Source of the DNA: Paragorgia papillata | Lineage: Eukaryota > Cnidaria > Anthozoa > Scleralcyonacea > Coralliidae | Assembly: GCA_035771165.1 (NCBI GenBank) | Contig: JAWNZC010000299.1 | Coordinates: 394,001-458,000, forward strand | Reading direction: 5' to 3' | Length of the DNA: 64,000 bases | Part shown: positions 10,901 through 19,107 of the stretch, piece by piece | Layout of the letters: each line of letters begins with the position of its first letter | How positions within the stretch are numbered: the first letter of the stretch is position 1 | Notes under the pieces: model-generated | The model's input: the letters and a program-made list of their open reading frames with translations, nothing else | The model's database searches: none | Told to the model about the DNA's origin: nothing | Made by a program: the position numbers and the translations under genes

Positions 10901-11927
10901 ATGAATATGGATTAAGTTTAGAAAATTTACGCATATCTAAAACGACATCGTAATGATTATTATTTAGCCATAAACAAACTATATTATTGGTTAATTTTAT
11001 TAAATTACCATCTTTATCCGTACGAGAATCATAGATGATGCAATCACTATAATTATTAGAGTATACTATCAAATCAACACCCTGTGCTTTAAGAAAATTC
11101 TCATAAACGTCACGAAAATTCTTTGTTTTCACCGCCCCCTCAGGAATTCTACACTGATGATAAACATTACGAATTTCAGCGATATCATATAATTTATCAA
11201 CGGGTTTATGAGGTGTTCTCTCCATTATTACATATTTGCTATCTTTTTTTAAATATGATAAACCAACTAATAAACTAACTACAAAACAACAATTTTTTAT
11301 AAGACTATTTAAAAATTTACATATTACATAGAAAACGCCAATTCGCAATTTCCTTCCGTATTTTTCAGCATCTTTATTTACACCCCCATCATCATCATTA
11401 ACACTACCTAGATGTCTGTAAACATGCTTCTTTTTAAGATTTTTATTTTTTTTCTTATTTTTACTTAAACCAGAAGGAAACGTTTGTATAACAACATTTG
11501 TTTCCCAACCATTTGCCAGTAAGGATTTGTTACTTTGCATCATTCTTTCAAAAATATTCAACAAATACTCAACATTAAATTGACTAAGTGGTAATACAAC
11601 TGTCGAAAAATATGTTTTAGGGGCGTGACTAAAAATAAATCTAACGTAATCATCTTTAGATTTCGTTGAAGCTTTAGCAACGTTAAGCAAATAAGTAAAT
11701 ACAATGCGTAAAGATTGAATAAACGCAATAAAATTCACAGTTGACTTTCTTGAAATAGAAATATTTAATGTTTTCTGTTTTAACTTTAATCTATCATTAT
11801 ATGATTCATCAATTGTCTCCGTATGAAAATCGCTTTCTATTTCATCCTTATTTCCTTTTTTTCCCCTTTTTTCAAGTAAACTCACAAGTTCACTTACTTC
11901 ATCTTTATTCATATTCTTCGATGCCAT
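7926..11927 (-). pseudogene. protein-primed family B DNA polymerase (pPolB) split over four frames
   Basis: Replicative polymerase of the provirus. Segment 1 (10464-11927, ATG at 11927) is the N-terminal region with many CxxC/H zinc-binding pairs (CVKCMKYY, CQRCFRPTNC). Segment 2 (9983-10426) holds exonuclease motifs (AHNGGRFDTIFIFKYF, FFDSFSF). Segment 3 (9664-10113) holds Exo III (YCSSDVDILRKGC). Segment 4 (7926-9731, 601 aa) holds the FHGCFFHGC element and polymerase motifs A (DFTSLYP, 179-185), B (KDLLNSLWGKF, 366-376) and C (YFDTDS, 462-467), all with catalytic residues kept. The breaks fall at A11/T8 (10466-10484), A9 (9999-10007) and A/T runs near 9698-9715. Exo I reads FDFKT near 10450 where the family has FDFET. 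The breaks are either decay or homopolymer sequencing errors. Confidence 0.88.
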
Positions 11928-12232
11928 TTTTTTGTTTTTTTCTAAAAAAAACAATTGAACAATCTTTTATTTTTTTTTTCTCCTTCTCCTTCTTGTGTTT
12001 TCACCGCCCCGTCAACACGGTCAATAGTTACGTTATCCGAATCTCGAATATTAACACAAGAAAAACGCATTGTAAAAAAAGGTTTATCTTTTCCACACAA
12101 ATTCCCCATTTTTTAATTTTTAAGGAAAAAAACAAAAAAACAAAAAAAAGAAAAAGAAAAAAATATGTATTCTTTTTGTTAAAAAAAAATATTAAACCAA
12201 AAAACATAGTAAAAAAAATCATTTACTTTACG

Positions 12233-12559
12233 ATGAGTGGACAAGTAACAATCCATATAGAGATATATTTAAAAAAAGAAATAAATTCAGATACTCACAT
12301 TGGATACGAAATTGAAGACAATGATGAAATGATTTTATTCTCCCCTTTTATTCTGTATGATTGTCTACAGGAATTTCAAGAAGATGGAGAAAATATTCTA
12401 TTTATATCAAGTTTTGAATTAGGCGAGAGATTTAAACTAATGCAAGCAAAAGTTTATGATATTTCCTCAAACATTATATATAAAATAGAATGTCTAATAA
12501 ATTTTATTAAAAAAAACGAAAAATTAAAACGATACGTGGGGATAAAAACAATATATTAA
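12233..12559 (+). CDS. 108-aa acidic protein of unknown function
   Basis: I place the start at ATG 12233 (MSGQVTIHIE) because the frame upstream is low-complexity Phe/Lys sequence. The protein is acidic with alternating beta-like segments (IGYEIEDNDEMILFSPF). It is the first gene of a plus-strand trio with the SET protein 18 bp downstream. It lies divergent to the polymerase, with about 300 bp of AT-rich DNA between that could hold both promoters. No family is recognised. Confidence 0.5.
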   Translation: MSGQVTIHIEIYLKKEINSDTHIGYEIEDNDEMILFSPFILYDCLQEFQEDGENILFISSFELGERFKLMQAKVYDISSNIIYKIECLINFIKKNEKLKRYVGIKTIY

Positions 12560-12577
12560 AAAATTATTTTAGAAAAA

Positions 12578-13183
12578 ATGGTTAAAATAAAAATTCCAAA
12601 AAAAAAGGGGAAAAAATCTACAGCAAAAAGTTTACTTACTACTTATGGAGGGAGAAAAATGATCACAAAATCACAAACTATCCGCGATGTCCTCCAATGT
12701 AAAAGTAATACTTTAAAAAAGAAAAGATGTCGTAAGAGAACAGCACATACACGTAAATGTTGGATACATTTAGCAAAAGAAGATAACTTACGTGTTAAAA
12801 AATCAAATGTTCCAAATGGTGGAAAAGGATTATTCACTTGGAAAAAACCTTTTAAACGCTTTAAAGATATCAGTATATATACGGGTGAAAAAACAACACA
12901 AGCAAGGCTAGATCGAAAATATGGTGCAGACACGATTGCACAATATAGTTTGTGTGACGGTCCTAGACATTGTATCGACGCTTATAAATCCACTCATGGA
13001 CCCGCCCGCTTTGCAAACGATGCAAAAGGAACAAAATTAAAAAACAATTCTTGTTTTAGAGGAACAATTAAAAAAAACGGTAGCTTTAAATTGCAGTCTA
13101 CACAGCGTATAAAACCAAATCGAGAAATCCTTACTGATTACGGTGCTGCCTATTGGCCAAGAGGATATTTCAAAAAAGTTTAA
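12578..13183 (+). CDS. SET-domain protein with N-terminal zinc-knuckle-like motif
   Basis: 201 residues. Residues 1-30 are basic. Residues 40-65 form a small Cys/His motif (QCK..T....RCRKRT....KCWIHL) of a type seen in viral and phage proteins. Residues about 78-193 are a SET domain: VPNGGKGLF (GxG motif), YTGE, ARFANDA in the place of the usual RFxNHxC, and ILTDYGAAYW for the closing DYG..YW. SET proteins transfer methyl groups from S-adenosylmethionine to lysines, commonly on histones. The substitution at RFxNH may alter activity. It is an unusual cargo for this virus class and could act on host chromatin or on viral basic proteins. The frame appears intact. Confidence 0.8.
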   Translation: MVKIKIPKKKGKKSTAKSLLTTYGGRKMITKSQTIRDVLQCKSNTLKKKRCRKRTAHTRKCWIHLAKEDNLRVKKSNVPNGGKGLFTWKKPFKRFKDISIYTGEKTTQARLDRKYGADTIAQYSLCDGPRHCIDAYKSTHGPARFANDAKGTKLKNNSCFRGTIKKNGSFKLQSTQRIKPNREILTDYGAAYWPRGYFKKV

Positions 13184-13215
13184 GAAAACAAAAAAAAAAT
13201 CTTAAAAGAAAAAAT

Positions 13216-13479
13216 ATGGCAAATAAAAAACGACAAAGAGGCGGTACTTTTAAAGGAAAAAAAAGACAAAGAGGAGGAATTTTTACTACTAAGAAAATAT
13301 TAAAAGAATTAAAAAATGCACAAAAATATGCATTACAATTTAAGAATAATGTAGAAAACAAAATAAAGAAGAAAATAAATAAAATACAAAAAGGAGGTAT
13401 CACTACTAGACCATTGGGATATGGTCCATTTGCTTCCAGACGGTATGGGTGGGATGTAGATAAATATTTTGTACGTTAA
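13216..13479 (+). CDS. small basic protein with repeated RQRGG motifs, candidate core protein
   Basis: 87 residues from ATG 13216 (MANKKRQRGG). The frame is open further upstream, but the upstream part only overlaps the SET gene. It contains KKRQRGGTF, KKRQRGGIF and IQKGGITT, a Lys-rich helix between, and an aromatic C-terminus (GYGPFASRRYGW). QRGG and QKGG fit the adenain cleavage rule, and the composition fits a DNA-condensing core protein such as adenovirus pVII/pX. It shares the motif with the protein at 6863-7141. Confidence 0.5.
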   Translation: MANKKRQRGGTFKGKKRQRGGIFTTKKILKELKNAQKYALQFKNNVENKIKKKINKIQKGGITTRPLGYGPFASRRYGWDVDKYFVR

Positions 13480-13592
13480 AGAAATAAATTTTTGTTTGAA
13501 AATTAATAGTTTTTATTTCATTTTTTTATAAAACTTTTACAATTTTTTTTTTTAAGAAAAAAAATACAATAATATTATTTACATATGATTCT

Positions 13593-14225
13593 TTATATAT
13601 AACCATTAGAATAAATAATGATAATTTCATAGTTTATATAAGGTTTTGTAGCTTCAGCATATTTTTTACTACCAGCCATTTTAAAATTATCGTCGGTAAA
13701 ATTAATTTGTTGAACCAACACTAAATCTTCATCATCAGGTAAATCATAATTTAAATCCTTGAAATCAATCGAATTTGAAAACATATTGTTTTTAGGTGAA
13801 TTTATTAATTGATTCTTGGTCCAATTCTTAGTATCAGAAACAAATGAACCAGCATAATTTCCTGTAAGTTGTTGTTGGTCAAACATAGATTTCTTTACTT
13901 GTATTATAGAAAAAGAAATAGCGTCGTCGTATATAGGATTACAATTCTTATCAATTTTTATTTTAATTTCATGAATAATTTTTCTTTTCTTCCATTCAGT
14001 TAAATCATTTACTTTTGTTAAAGATAAATCGGCAAACGATTTATCTAAACCACGTGATATTTGACGAGTAGTTTCGTCAACAATTTCATCAACTATAACA
14101 CCTTTTGGCCAATTTTGCTCTCGAAATCCATAAACACCATTCACATTCGCAGGGATAAAGCTGGGTTTTTTTTGGGAATGAAACCAAATTCTTTCATTTT
14201 TTAAAATAATTTTTTTACCTGCCAT
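13593..14225 (-). CDS. 210-aa provirus protein, possible penton/minor capsid
   Basis: An intact frame starting MAGKKIILKNERIW. Predicted beta-rich segments (KRKIIHEIKIKID, AISFSIIQVKKS, YINYEIIIIYSNGYI) and absence of enzyme motifs would suit a single jelly-roll minor capsid protein, the one core structural gene not otherwise accounted for. No diagnostic motif is visible, so this is an inference from size, position and secondary-structure feel. Its start overlaps the stop of the next minus-strand gene by 11 bases, suggesting a shared transcript. Confidence 0.35.
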   Translation of the reverse strand: MAGKKIILKNERIWFHSQKKPSFIPANVNGVYGFREQNWPKGVIVDEIVDETTRQISRGLDKSFADLSLTKVNDLTEWKKRKIIHEIKIKIDKNCNPIYDDAISFSIIQVKKSMFDQQQLTGNYAGSFVSDTKNWTKNQLINSPKNNMFSNSIDFKDLNYDLPDDEDLVLVQQINFTDDNFKMAGSKKYAEATKPYINYEIIIIYSNGYI

Positions 14226-14751
14226 AAATAGATATAATTTTCTCTTTCTTCTCTAAATCAGAAATTTTATCACAAATTCTAGCAGCGAAAAGAAGCACCT
14301 CATACAAGGAACAATGACAACGTAAATTAAATCTATTATGTTCTCTACATCTCTTTATATTGAGATTAAAAAAATCAATTAAACATTCATATTTCGCTAC
14401 ATCAAAATGTTCCAAATTTACAGCGGGAATACCAATTTCTTTACACAATCTTGATTCAATATCTCCTCCTTTATAGCCGATTAAAAAATCCTTTTTGACA
14501 CCAAATTTCGTTTTTAAAAAAAATAATAATTCTCGTTGACTATGGTAAAAACCGTTCTTTCGATAATTGTATAATCTCAATCCATGAGTGCCATATTGAC
14601 GGTTTACACATCTTTTGCTTTGCTCATCCAATTGGTGGTACGAAGGGAGAGTCTCTGCATAACAATGAATCGAAAAAAATTCACATTTCTCCATATCGAA
14701 TATAGTAACTTCACGGTAATATAATTTTCCTTTGATACGAATGTGTAACAT
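14215..14751 (-). CDS. nuclease-like protein of the YKGG family (RNase H-like fold suspected)
   Basis: 178 residues. FDMEKCEFFS near the N-terminus could supply a DxE pair, THGLRLY follows, then LIGYKGGDIESRLCKEIGIP and VNLEHFDVAKYE, and a Cys/His-rich tail (RCREHNRFNLRCHCSLYE). The same order (DMDGF, YKGGHLERD, LGIP, GKFGCLK) occurs in the relic at 26501-26890. I recall this as a family common in invertebrate mobile and viral DNA with a DEDDh-exonuclease-like look, but the function is inferred. The frame is intact. Confidence 0.45.
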   Translation of the reverse strand: MLHIRIKGKLYYREVTIFDMEKCEFFSIHCYAETLPSYHQLDEQSKRCVNRQYGTHGLRLYNYRKNGFYHSQRELLFFLKTKFGVKKDFLIGYKGGDIESRLCKEIGIPAVNLEHFDVAKYECLIDFFNLNIKRCREHNRFNLRCHCSLYEVLLFAARICDKISDLEKKEKIISIYGR

Positions 14752-15078
14752 CCTTCAATATTTTATTCCCCGTTTCCGTAAACAATTTTTCATGATTTGA
14801 AATTTTATTAAAGGAGCAATCATACTCTGAATACATCTTTACACATCCGATAAAAATAAAAATAGTGAATTTGTTTTCCTTAACTCTTTTATACAGTGAA
14901 ACATTGAAAATAAGAAGTCAAAAATCTTAAAAAAATACATATTTTTCATACCTTCAATTTTTTTTACAAAAAACTTACAAATATAGCATACAGTAGAACA
15001 TACCGAATATAGAAATATTCGTTTTTCCATATAAGTAAAGCATAAAAAAAATTACACCATATATGGTAATGTCTGGAA
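14752..15078. other. AT-rich intergenic stretch
   Basis: Contains two short overlapping minus-strand frames (14839-15030 and 14964-15173) rich in Phe, Lys and Tyr, which I regard as composition artefacts. It holds the CArG-like palindrome at 15057-15066. Confidence 0.35.
15057..15066. promoter_or_regulatory. CArG-like palindrome CCATATATGG
   Basis: A perfect CC(A/T)6GG box inside the palindrome ACCATATATGGT. It lies about 300 bp upstream of the minus-strand gene starting at 14751. One of five related sites in the right part of the provirus. Confidence 0.5.
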
Positions 15079-15627
15079 TTAAACATGTTCAGAAGGTGTT
15101 CGATTAGCATCGTGTTGAATATCATAAACCAGACAGTCATAGTAGGATATACGGTTAAGTATTTTATATTCATACATACTAATTGGATACATACTAAAAG
15201 GTGTTAGCAACACCGTATCTACTATTTCACTCAACACCTGCTTGATCATCGCTATGGCATGCATAATTCGATGATCCCCTTCCGATTCCAATCGGTGCAA
15301 ACGATAAATCTCTCGGGCTTTTCGAAGTATAATGAGATCTCTCTCTACATCTTCGGCACCGTCAATAGCTAATATCTTTTTTATACGCCCGAGGTACGCA
15401 ATCACTAGACTCACATCCTTTATGTAATTGGTTAACCCGTGTTTCCACCAGACCCACGATTTTTGTTTCCCGGTGTTGTTGTGGTAATCCAATGCTAACG
15501 ATTCATCCACTGCAATACGACACGCTATAGCTTCCATACTCTTCACCATCTTCTCTTCGAGATGAGATCGATGACTATCCATCTTATTTTGAATATCAGA
15601 CAAAATCTGAGTCATTTTTTTTGACAT
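15079..15627 (-). CDS. 182-aa helical protein of unknown function
   Basis: An intact frame with start MSKKMTQILSD. It looks all-alpha, with amphipathic helices (DIQNKMDSHRSHLEEKMVKS, EDVERDLIILRKAREIYRLH) and no catalytic motif. Codon use is less AT-skewed than in the PolB/capsid block, as for its neighbour at 15785-17044, hinting at a different origin within the element. A CArG-like site sits about 105 bp upstream of the start. Confidence 0.5.
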   Translation of the reverse strand: MSKKMTQILSDIQNKMDSHRSHLEEKMVKSMEAIACRIAVDESLALDYHNNTGKQKSWVWWKHGLTNYIKDVSLVIAYLGRIKKILAIDGAEDVERDLIILRKAREIYRLHRLESEGDHRIMHAIAMIKQVLSEIVDTVLLTPFSMYPISMYEYKILNRISYYDCLVYDIQHDANRTPSEHV

Positions 15628-15732
15628 GCAACTCGAAATACCGTAGGTGAAAGGGAGACGTATATATAGACATTATCTGAACAATAAAATGTTTTATTAC
15701 AATTTTTCCCCTCATATTTACAACAATTCACA

Positions 15733-15742
15733 CCATATACGG
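15733..15742. promoter_or_regulatory. CArG-like palindrome CCATATACGG
   Basis: One mismatch to CC(A/T)6GG. It is located 106 bp upstream of the minus-strand start at 15627, within the 157-bp gap between two minus-strand genes. Confidence 0.45.
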
Positions 15743-15784
15743 TATAAAAAAATCTAATAAATGTTTTACAAATTTTTACATGGT

Positions 15785-17044
15785 TCAATGTTCACATTTT
15801 TCATTCATTAGGGAGAACATAGATAAATTATTAATTTCAGGTATTTCAGGTAAGATTGCGTCTACATAATTGATTAAATCATGATCATTCTCACAGTATA
15901 TTACATTTATACTACATTGTTCATCATCATCATAATGTGCTGTAAAAGTCGCTGACTCATAGTTATCCGAACATCTGGTAGGTTGCGTGAAAATAAAATT
16001 TCTCTCAACATTTTTTTCCTCCTCACTCATTTCCCTATTTAAATTTTCCATTTTATAACGAAACGGACATTTTGAACAAAATGAACTATTTTGTTTACAA
16101 TTTTTATATCGGCATTTATTTTCCCCATAATACGGTACGTTCTCATCAACCGCTAATAAACCATCCTGTCCAACCATCCATCCTTGTACTTGCAAATACC
16201 GTATTATGTGTTTGCTTATTTGTCGAACATTATAAGAAGCATTAACTTTACGTGCTAATACCCCGTTAGGATTATGTCGATCACAATAAAATACAAAACA
16301 CGCAATTAAATTATAAAGTAAATCATTATGAAAACCGTCAAACAGGCAACAACAATGGTAAAAAAAATAAGGTGATATTGAATGCAAATAAAATGCAGCT
16401 GTTAAAGCTCTCATACCATATTCCTCACGAATATATTGAAAATAATTATATCTTCTTTTACCCGCCCGCGCAAACGGTGTATACAATATGTTTGTGGTTT
16501 CATTTTTACAACCAATTAAATGATAATTATCACTTTGCAACGGTATACGGTACGAAGGTAAAATTGAAAAGTAATATTGCTTAACTATATTGCTGTTTCG
16601 AGGGAACAAAGAACAACATAAGAAATTATCGTGAGCCAATATCAGACAGGGGTAAAAACATGAGTGCCTAACCGACCAATGACCAGTTCTTTCAGTCATA
16701 TAGGGTACTAAATAACGGTAAGTCTTCTCTATAGTCACATAAGGAAGAAGTTCTGTTTCTATTTTTTCGCCGCTACTGTGAGGATCCCCTTTATACAACC
16801 ATATAGGATACAATGAATTCCGTGTTTCTCTTCCTTTGACTTCTCTTTCAATCAGTCTTATATATCCGCCTTGAAATATATCCAATAATCCAAACAACCA
16901 ATATAACAAACCAATTTCACCGTTGCGAAATTTACGAAATTCGGGTACATTAATAAGAATTTTTCTCCACAACAATCCCTTTTCTTCTTTAGTATTTATT
17001 TTCACCCTTTGAACCGTGACGCTTCCGTTTCCTCGGCATCTCAA
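15785..17044 (-). CDS. 419-aa Cys/His-rich orphan protein
   Basis: This is the longest uninterrupted orphan of the provirus. It begins MRCRGNGSVT. Features seen: a hydrophobic/aromatic central part (SPYFFYHCCCLFDGF), a C-terminal cysteine cluster (CRYKNCKQNSSFCSKCPF, about residues 313-330) that could bind zinc or an iron-sulfur cluster, and an acidic tail. The length, hydrophobic core and late Cys cluster are loosely reminiscent of a primase/helicase accessory protein, but no motif supports that. It is divergently oriented from the gene at 17222, with a CArG-like box between them. Confidence 0.55.
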   Translation of the reverse strand: MRCRGNGSVTVQRVKINTKEEKGLLWRKILINVPEFRKFRNGEIGLLYWLFGLLDIFQGGYIRLIEREVKGRETRNSLYPIWLYKGDPHSSGEKIETELLPYVTIEKTYRYLVPYMTERTGHWSVRHSCFYPCLILAHDNFLCCSLFPRNSNIVKQYYFSILPSYRIPLQSDNYHLIGCKNETTNILYTPFARAGKRRYNYFQYIREEYGMRALTAAFYLHSISPYFFYHCCCLFDGFHNDLLYNLIACFVFYCDRHNPNGVLARKVNASYNVRQISKHIIRYLQVQGWMVGQDGLLAVDENVPYYGENKCRYKNCKQNSSFCSKCPFRYKMENLNREMSEEEKNVERNFIFTQPTRCSDNYESATFTAHYDDDEQCSINVIYCENDHDLINYVDAILPEIPEINNLSMFSLMNEKCEH

Positions 17045-17116
17045 AATGCAATGATAGTATTATTGTTTTACACAATTTTATAGACCCCATTTTTTTAGTA
17101 AAAAATTAAAAATATA

Positions 17117-17126
17117 CCATATTAGG
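17117..17126. promoter_or_regulatory. CArG-like palindrome CCATATTAGG in a divergent promoter
   Basis: A perfect CC(A/T)6GG box within ATACCATATTAGGTATG. It lies 73 bp upstream of the minus-strand start at 17044 and 61 bp upstream of a TATA box serving the plus-strand gene at 17222. Confidence 0.55.
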
Positions 17127-17153
17127 TATGTTTTTGTTTTTTTAAAAAAAATT

Positions 17154-17186
<33 letters not shown>

Positions 17187-17190
<4 letters not shown>

Positions 17191-17194
17191 AAAG
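17187..17194 (+). promoter_or_regulatory. TATA box TATAAAAG after an (AT)n tract
   Basis: TATAAAAG follows an (AT)n microsatellite (about 17158-17184) and lies 28 bp before ATG 17222, a short but plausible spacing for a viral leader. Confidence 0.4.
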
Positions 17195-17221
17195 CACCGT
17201 TTGTTTTTCAAAAAACATTCA

Positions 17222-17776
17222 ATGGCTGGAGCGGTAATAAAATTGAACACTACTGTAGAAAAAAAAAAAATCGCTATATTAAGGAAAGAAATTATAATAA
17301 AAATACGAGACATCATGGAACCAAATACAAACGAAACGGTGAGAATGAATTTCAACGCTGATGATAAACATATCTCACAAATAAGAAAAGAAGTGGCAGA
17401 AAAGGCATGGGATTATTGGTATCACATATTGAAAAATCCTTTCCCCAATGCAAAACATGCATTTGTCTGCTCTTTAATCAAATATCTTCGAAAATGGGAT
17501 ATCAACGACAATATAGATTTTATGATCGATGTCAGTGGTCTTCATGAATTAAATGAATGTGAAAAGGAAAAGTGTGAACGTCAGGGAAAATGCGTGATTG
17601 CTGTTAAAGTGGAAAAAAGTAAAGAAACCCTTCAATTCGATGCGCAAATGATGTGGAACGATGTTTGGGATAAAAGCGTAACAGAAGCGGATTTTTTAAA
17701 TGATATGTATGAAGCGCATCCTGAGATTCGTTGTGATTATATAAAGTTCTGTGTAAAAGACGCTGAAACTATATAA
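17222..17776 (+). CDS. 184-aa acidic protein of unknown function
   Basis: The start is ATG 17222 (MAGAVIKLN); the frame upstream lacks an ATG. The protein is mixed alpha/beta with a Cys motif (NECEKEKCERQGKC, about residues 123-136) and several Trp (KAWDYWYHIL, MMWNDVWDKS). No family is recognised. It is transcribed away from the 419-aa orphan from the shared CArG/TATA region. Confidence 0.5.
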   Translation: MAGAVIKLNTTVEKKKIAILRKEIIIKIRDIMEPNTNETVRMNFNADDKHISQIRKEVAEKAWDYWYHILKNPFPNAKHAFVCSLIKYLRKWDINDNIDFMIDVSGLHELNECEKEKCERQGKCVIAVKVEKSKETLQFDAQMMWNDVWDKSVTEADFLNDMYEAHPEIRCDYIKFCVKDAETI

Positions 17777-17862
17777 TAAGATAAACTGATTCAAACTTTA
17801 TAAATGTAAAAAAGAGGTAAAAAATGTAAAAAGAAGTAATTTCTTCTCTCCTTTTTAGAAAA

Positions 17863-18045
17863 ATGTGTAAATTCTGCTGTGAGTGTTATTATCAGATTCA
17901 AAACGTAAATTACGAATGTTACTATTGGTGTCACGAATGTAAAGTTTACAAAGTTTTTTGTGATTTTTGTAGAAGAAATTATCCAAAAAACGTTATATGT
18001 AAAATCTTCTACGAATGTGACTGTAAAAATAGACAAGAACGTTGA
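17863..18045 (+). CDS. 60-aa Cys-rich putative zinc-binding protein
   Basis: Starts MCKFCCECYY and continues with CxxC pairs (CHECKVYKVFCDFCRRNYP, CKIF, CDCK), giving about 13 cysteines in 60 residues. The spacing C-x2-C-x6-C-x2-C resembles a treble-clef or RING-like zinc site. It follows the previous gene by 86 bp on the same strand. The function is unknown; viral small zinc proteins often act in transcription or ubiquitin transfer, which is only a possibility here. Confidence 0.5.
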   Translation: MCKFCCECYYQIQNVNYECYYWCHECKVYKVFCDFCRRNYPKNVICKIFYECDCKNRQER

Positions 18046-18305
18046 AAAAAAAGATATTTTACTTGATAAAAAATATATAAAACACAAGAAATGTAAAAGA
18101 GATTTTTTATTTGGACAATAAATGCTCATTACATGACGTATTACGTTTTTTTGTTTTTTTTTATAATTAAAACATTCTTGAGTGAGCTGTATAAATAAAC
18201 ACTGAACAGCTAATATCGTTTTACAACCGGTTATTGAAAAATAATTACATTAAGTGTTATACGACACGTTTATTTACCTAAACGCACGTCTCTCTCTCAT
18301 TGTCT
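18046..18305. other. AT-rich intergenic region
   Basis: Convergent 3' flanks of the Cys-rich gene and the minus-strand gene ending at 18306. A candidate polyadenylation signal AATAAA is at about 18117. Nothing else is seen. Confidence 0.35.
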
Positions 18306-18707
18306 CTATTGTTTGCAATTATGCATTAAACTTTGTAAAACATTGGGTTGACTGTTCAATAAAGTACACATATTCATGCATATATCTCTCTTTTTTTTAT
18401 TATCTCTCTTTTGTTGATCACTACACCCAACATCGAGAGCTTCAGCGAGCTTTTTTTCCACAGCACGTTGTATTTGACTCTTCAAACATCCCAATATCTC
18501 TACTTTAACGTCTTCATAAATATTGATCTCTCTCAGCTTTTCATTCAAGGTTTCTTGCACGGCCCCCGCTAATTCTTCAATATCCTTACTTAATTCTTCT
18601 TGAACGTAGCGGATTACTGAAGAAGCAAAAATTACCGTTTCGTCTTTGGTTTTTACCGTAATCAACGAAGCGATTCGCGATATATTATTGCCGTTCTCGT
18701 TTGACAT
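18306..18707 (-). CDS. 133-aa helical protein, paralogue of the next gene
   Basis: Begins MSNENGNNISRIASLITVKT and is dominated by Glu/Lys-rich helices (VQEELSKDIEELAGAV, LNEKLREI), followed by a basic C-terminus. The N-terminal 40 residues match the protein starting at 18978 (MSNENGENILRIESILTK), so the two arose by tandem duplication. No known family is recognised. Confidence 0.55.
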   Translation of the reverse strand: MSNENGNNISRIASLITVKTKDETVIFASSVIRYVQEELSKDIEELAGAVQETLNEKLREINIYEDVKVEILGCLKSQIQRAVEKKLAEALDVGCSDQQKRDNKKKRDICMNMCTLLNSQPNVLQSLMHNCKQ

Positions 18708-18786
18708 CTTTGTCGTATGTAATGTCTAGTGCGTCTAATGCTGTTTACAATCGTAACGTCTTAAATACTATTTTCTCTCAAGTGTT

Positions 18787-18978
18787 TCATTTCATTTTTT
18801 CTCTATTTTGTTCTTTTTCTCTAAGCTTTTCTCCCAGCTTTTCTCTCAGCTTTTCTCTCAGCTGTTCCTTGCTTAAATGTTCTTGAACGAAAACAAAAAT
18901 TACCCTTTCCCCTTCCACGGTTTGTTTTGTCAAAATCGATTCGATTCTCAATATATTCTCACCGTTCTCGTTTGACAT
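18787..18978 (-). CDS. 63-aa tandem paralogue with LREKL repeats
   Basis: I choose ATG 18978 because the sequence from there (MSNENGENIL) aligns with the start of the downstream gene at 18707. The frame is open further upstream without support. The C-terminal half degenerates into a short repeat (LREKLREKLGEKLREKE) encoded by an AGCTTTTCTC-type DNA repeat. It appears to be a shortened duplicate of the 133-aa protein. A CArG-like site lies about 112 bp upstream. Confidence 0.45.
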   Translation of the reverse strand: MSNENGENILRIESILTKQTVEGERVIFVFVQEHLSKEQLREKLREKLGEKLREKEQNREKMK

Positions 18979-19089
18979 CTTTATCGTTGTAATGTCCCGC
19001 AACAATATCTCACGTCTATCGTAGGCAACGGCTTTATTAATAATGACAAAAAATGAGGTTTTCACGAGAAAATCATAATGTAAATCATA

Positions 19090-19099
19090 CCTAATATGG
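19090..19099. promoter_or_regulatory. CArG-like palindrome CCTAATATGG
   Basis: A perfect CC(A/T)6GG box 112 bp upstream of the minus-strand start at 18978. Confidence 0.5.
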
Positions 19100-19107
19100 T
19101 CATACAC

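Noticed and set aside
7926..11927. Introns within the polymerase gene
   Set aside because: The frame changes have overlapping or almost adjacent frames with no room for introns and fall on homopolymers; relatives of this class are intron-less.
11768..12232. Long N-terminal extension of the 108-aa plus-strand protein
   Set aside because: The upstream part is antisense to the polymerase gene and then Phe/Lys low-complexity sequence; ATG 12233 is a better start.
14839..15173. Two small Phe/Tyr-rich minus-strand frames
   Set aside because: Overlapping, low complexity, and expected by chance in very AT-rich DNA.
17158..17184. (AT)n tract as replication origin
   Set aside because: A plain microsatellite; no flanking iterons or dyads beyond the CArG site support an origin.
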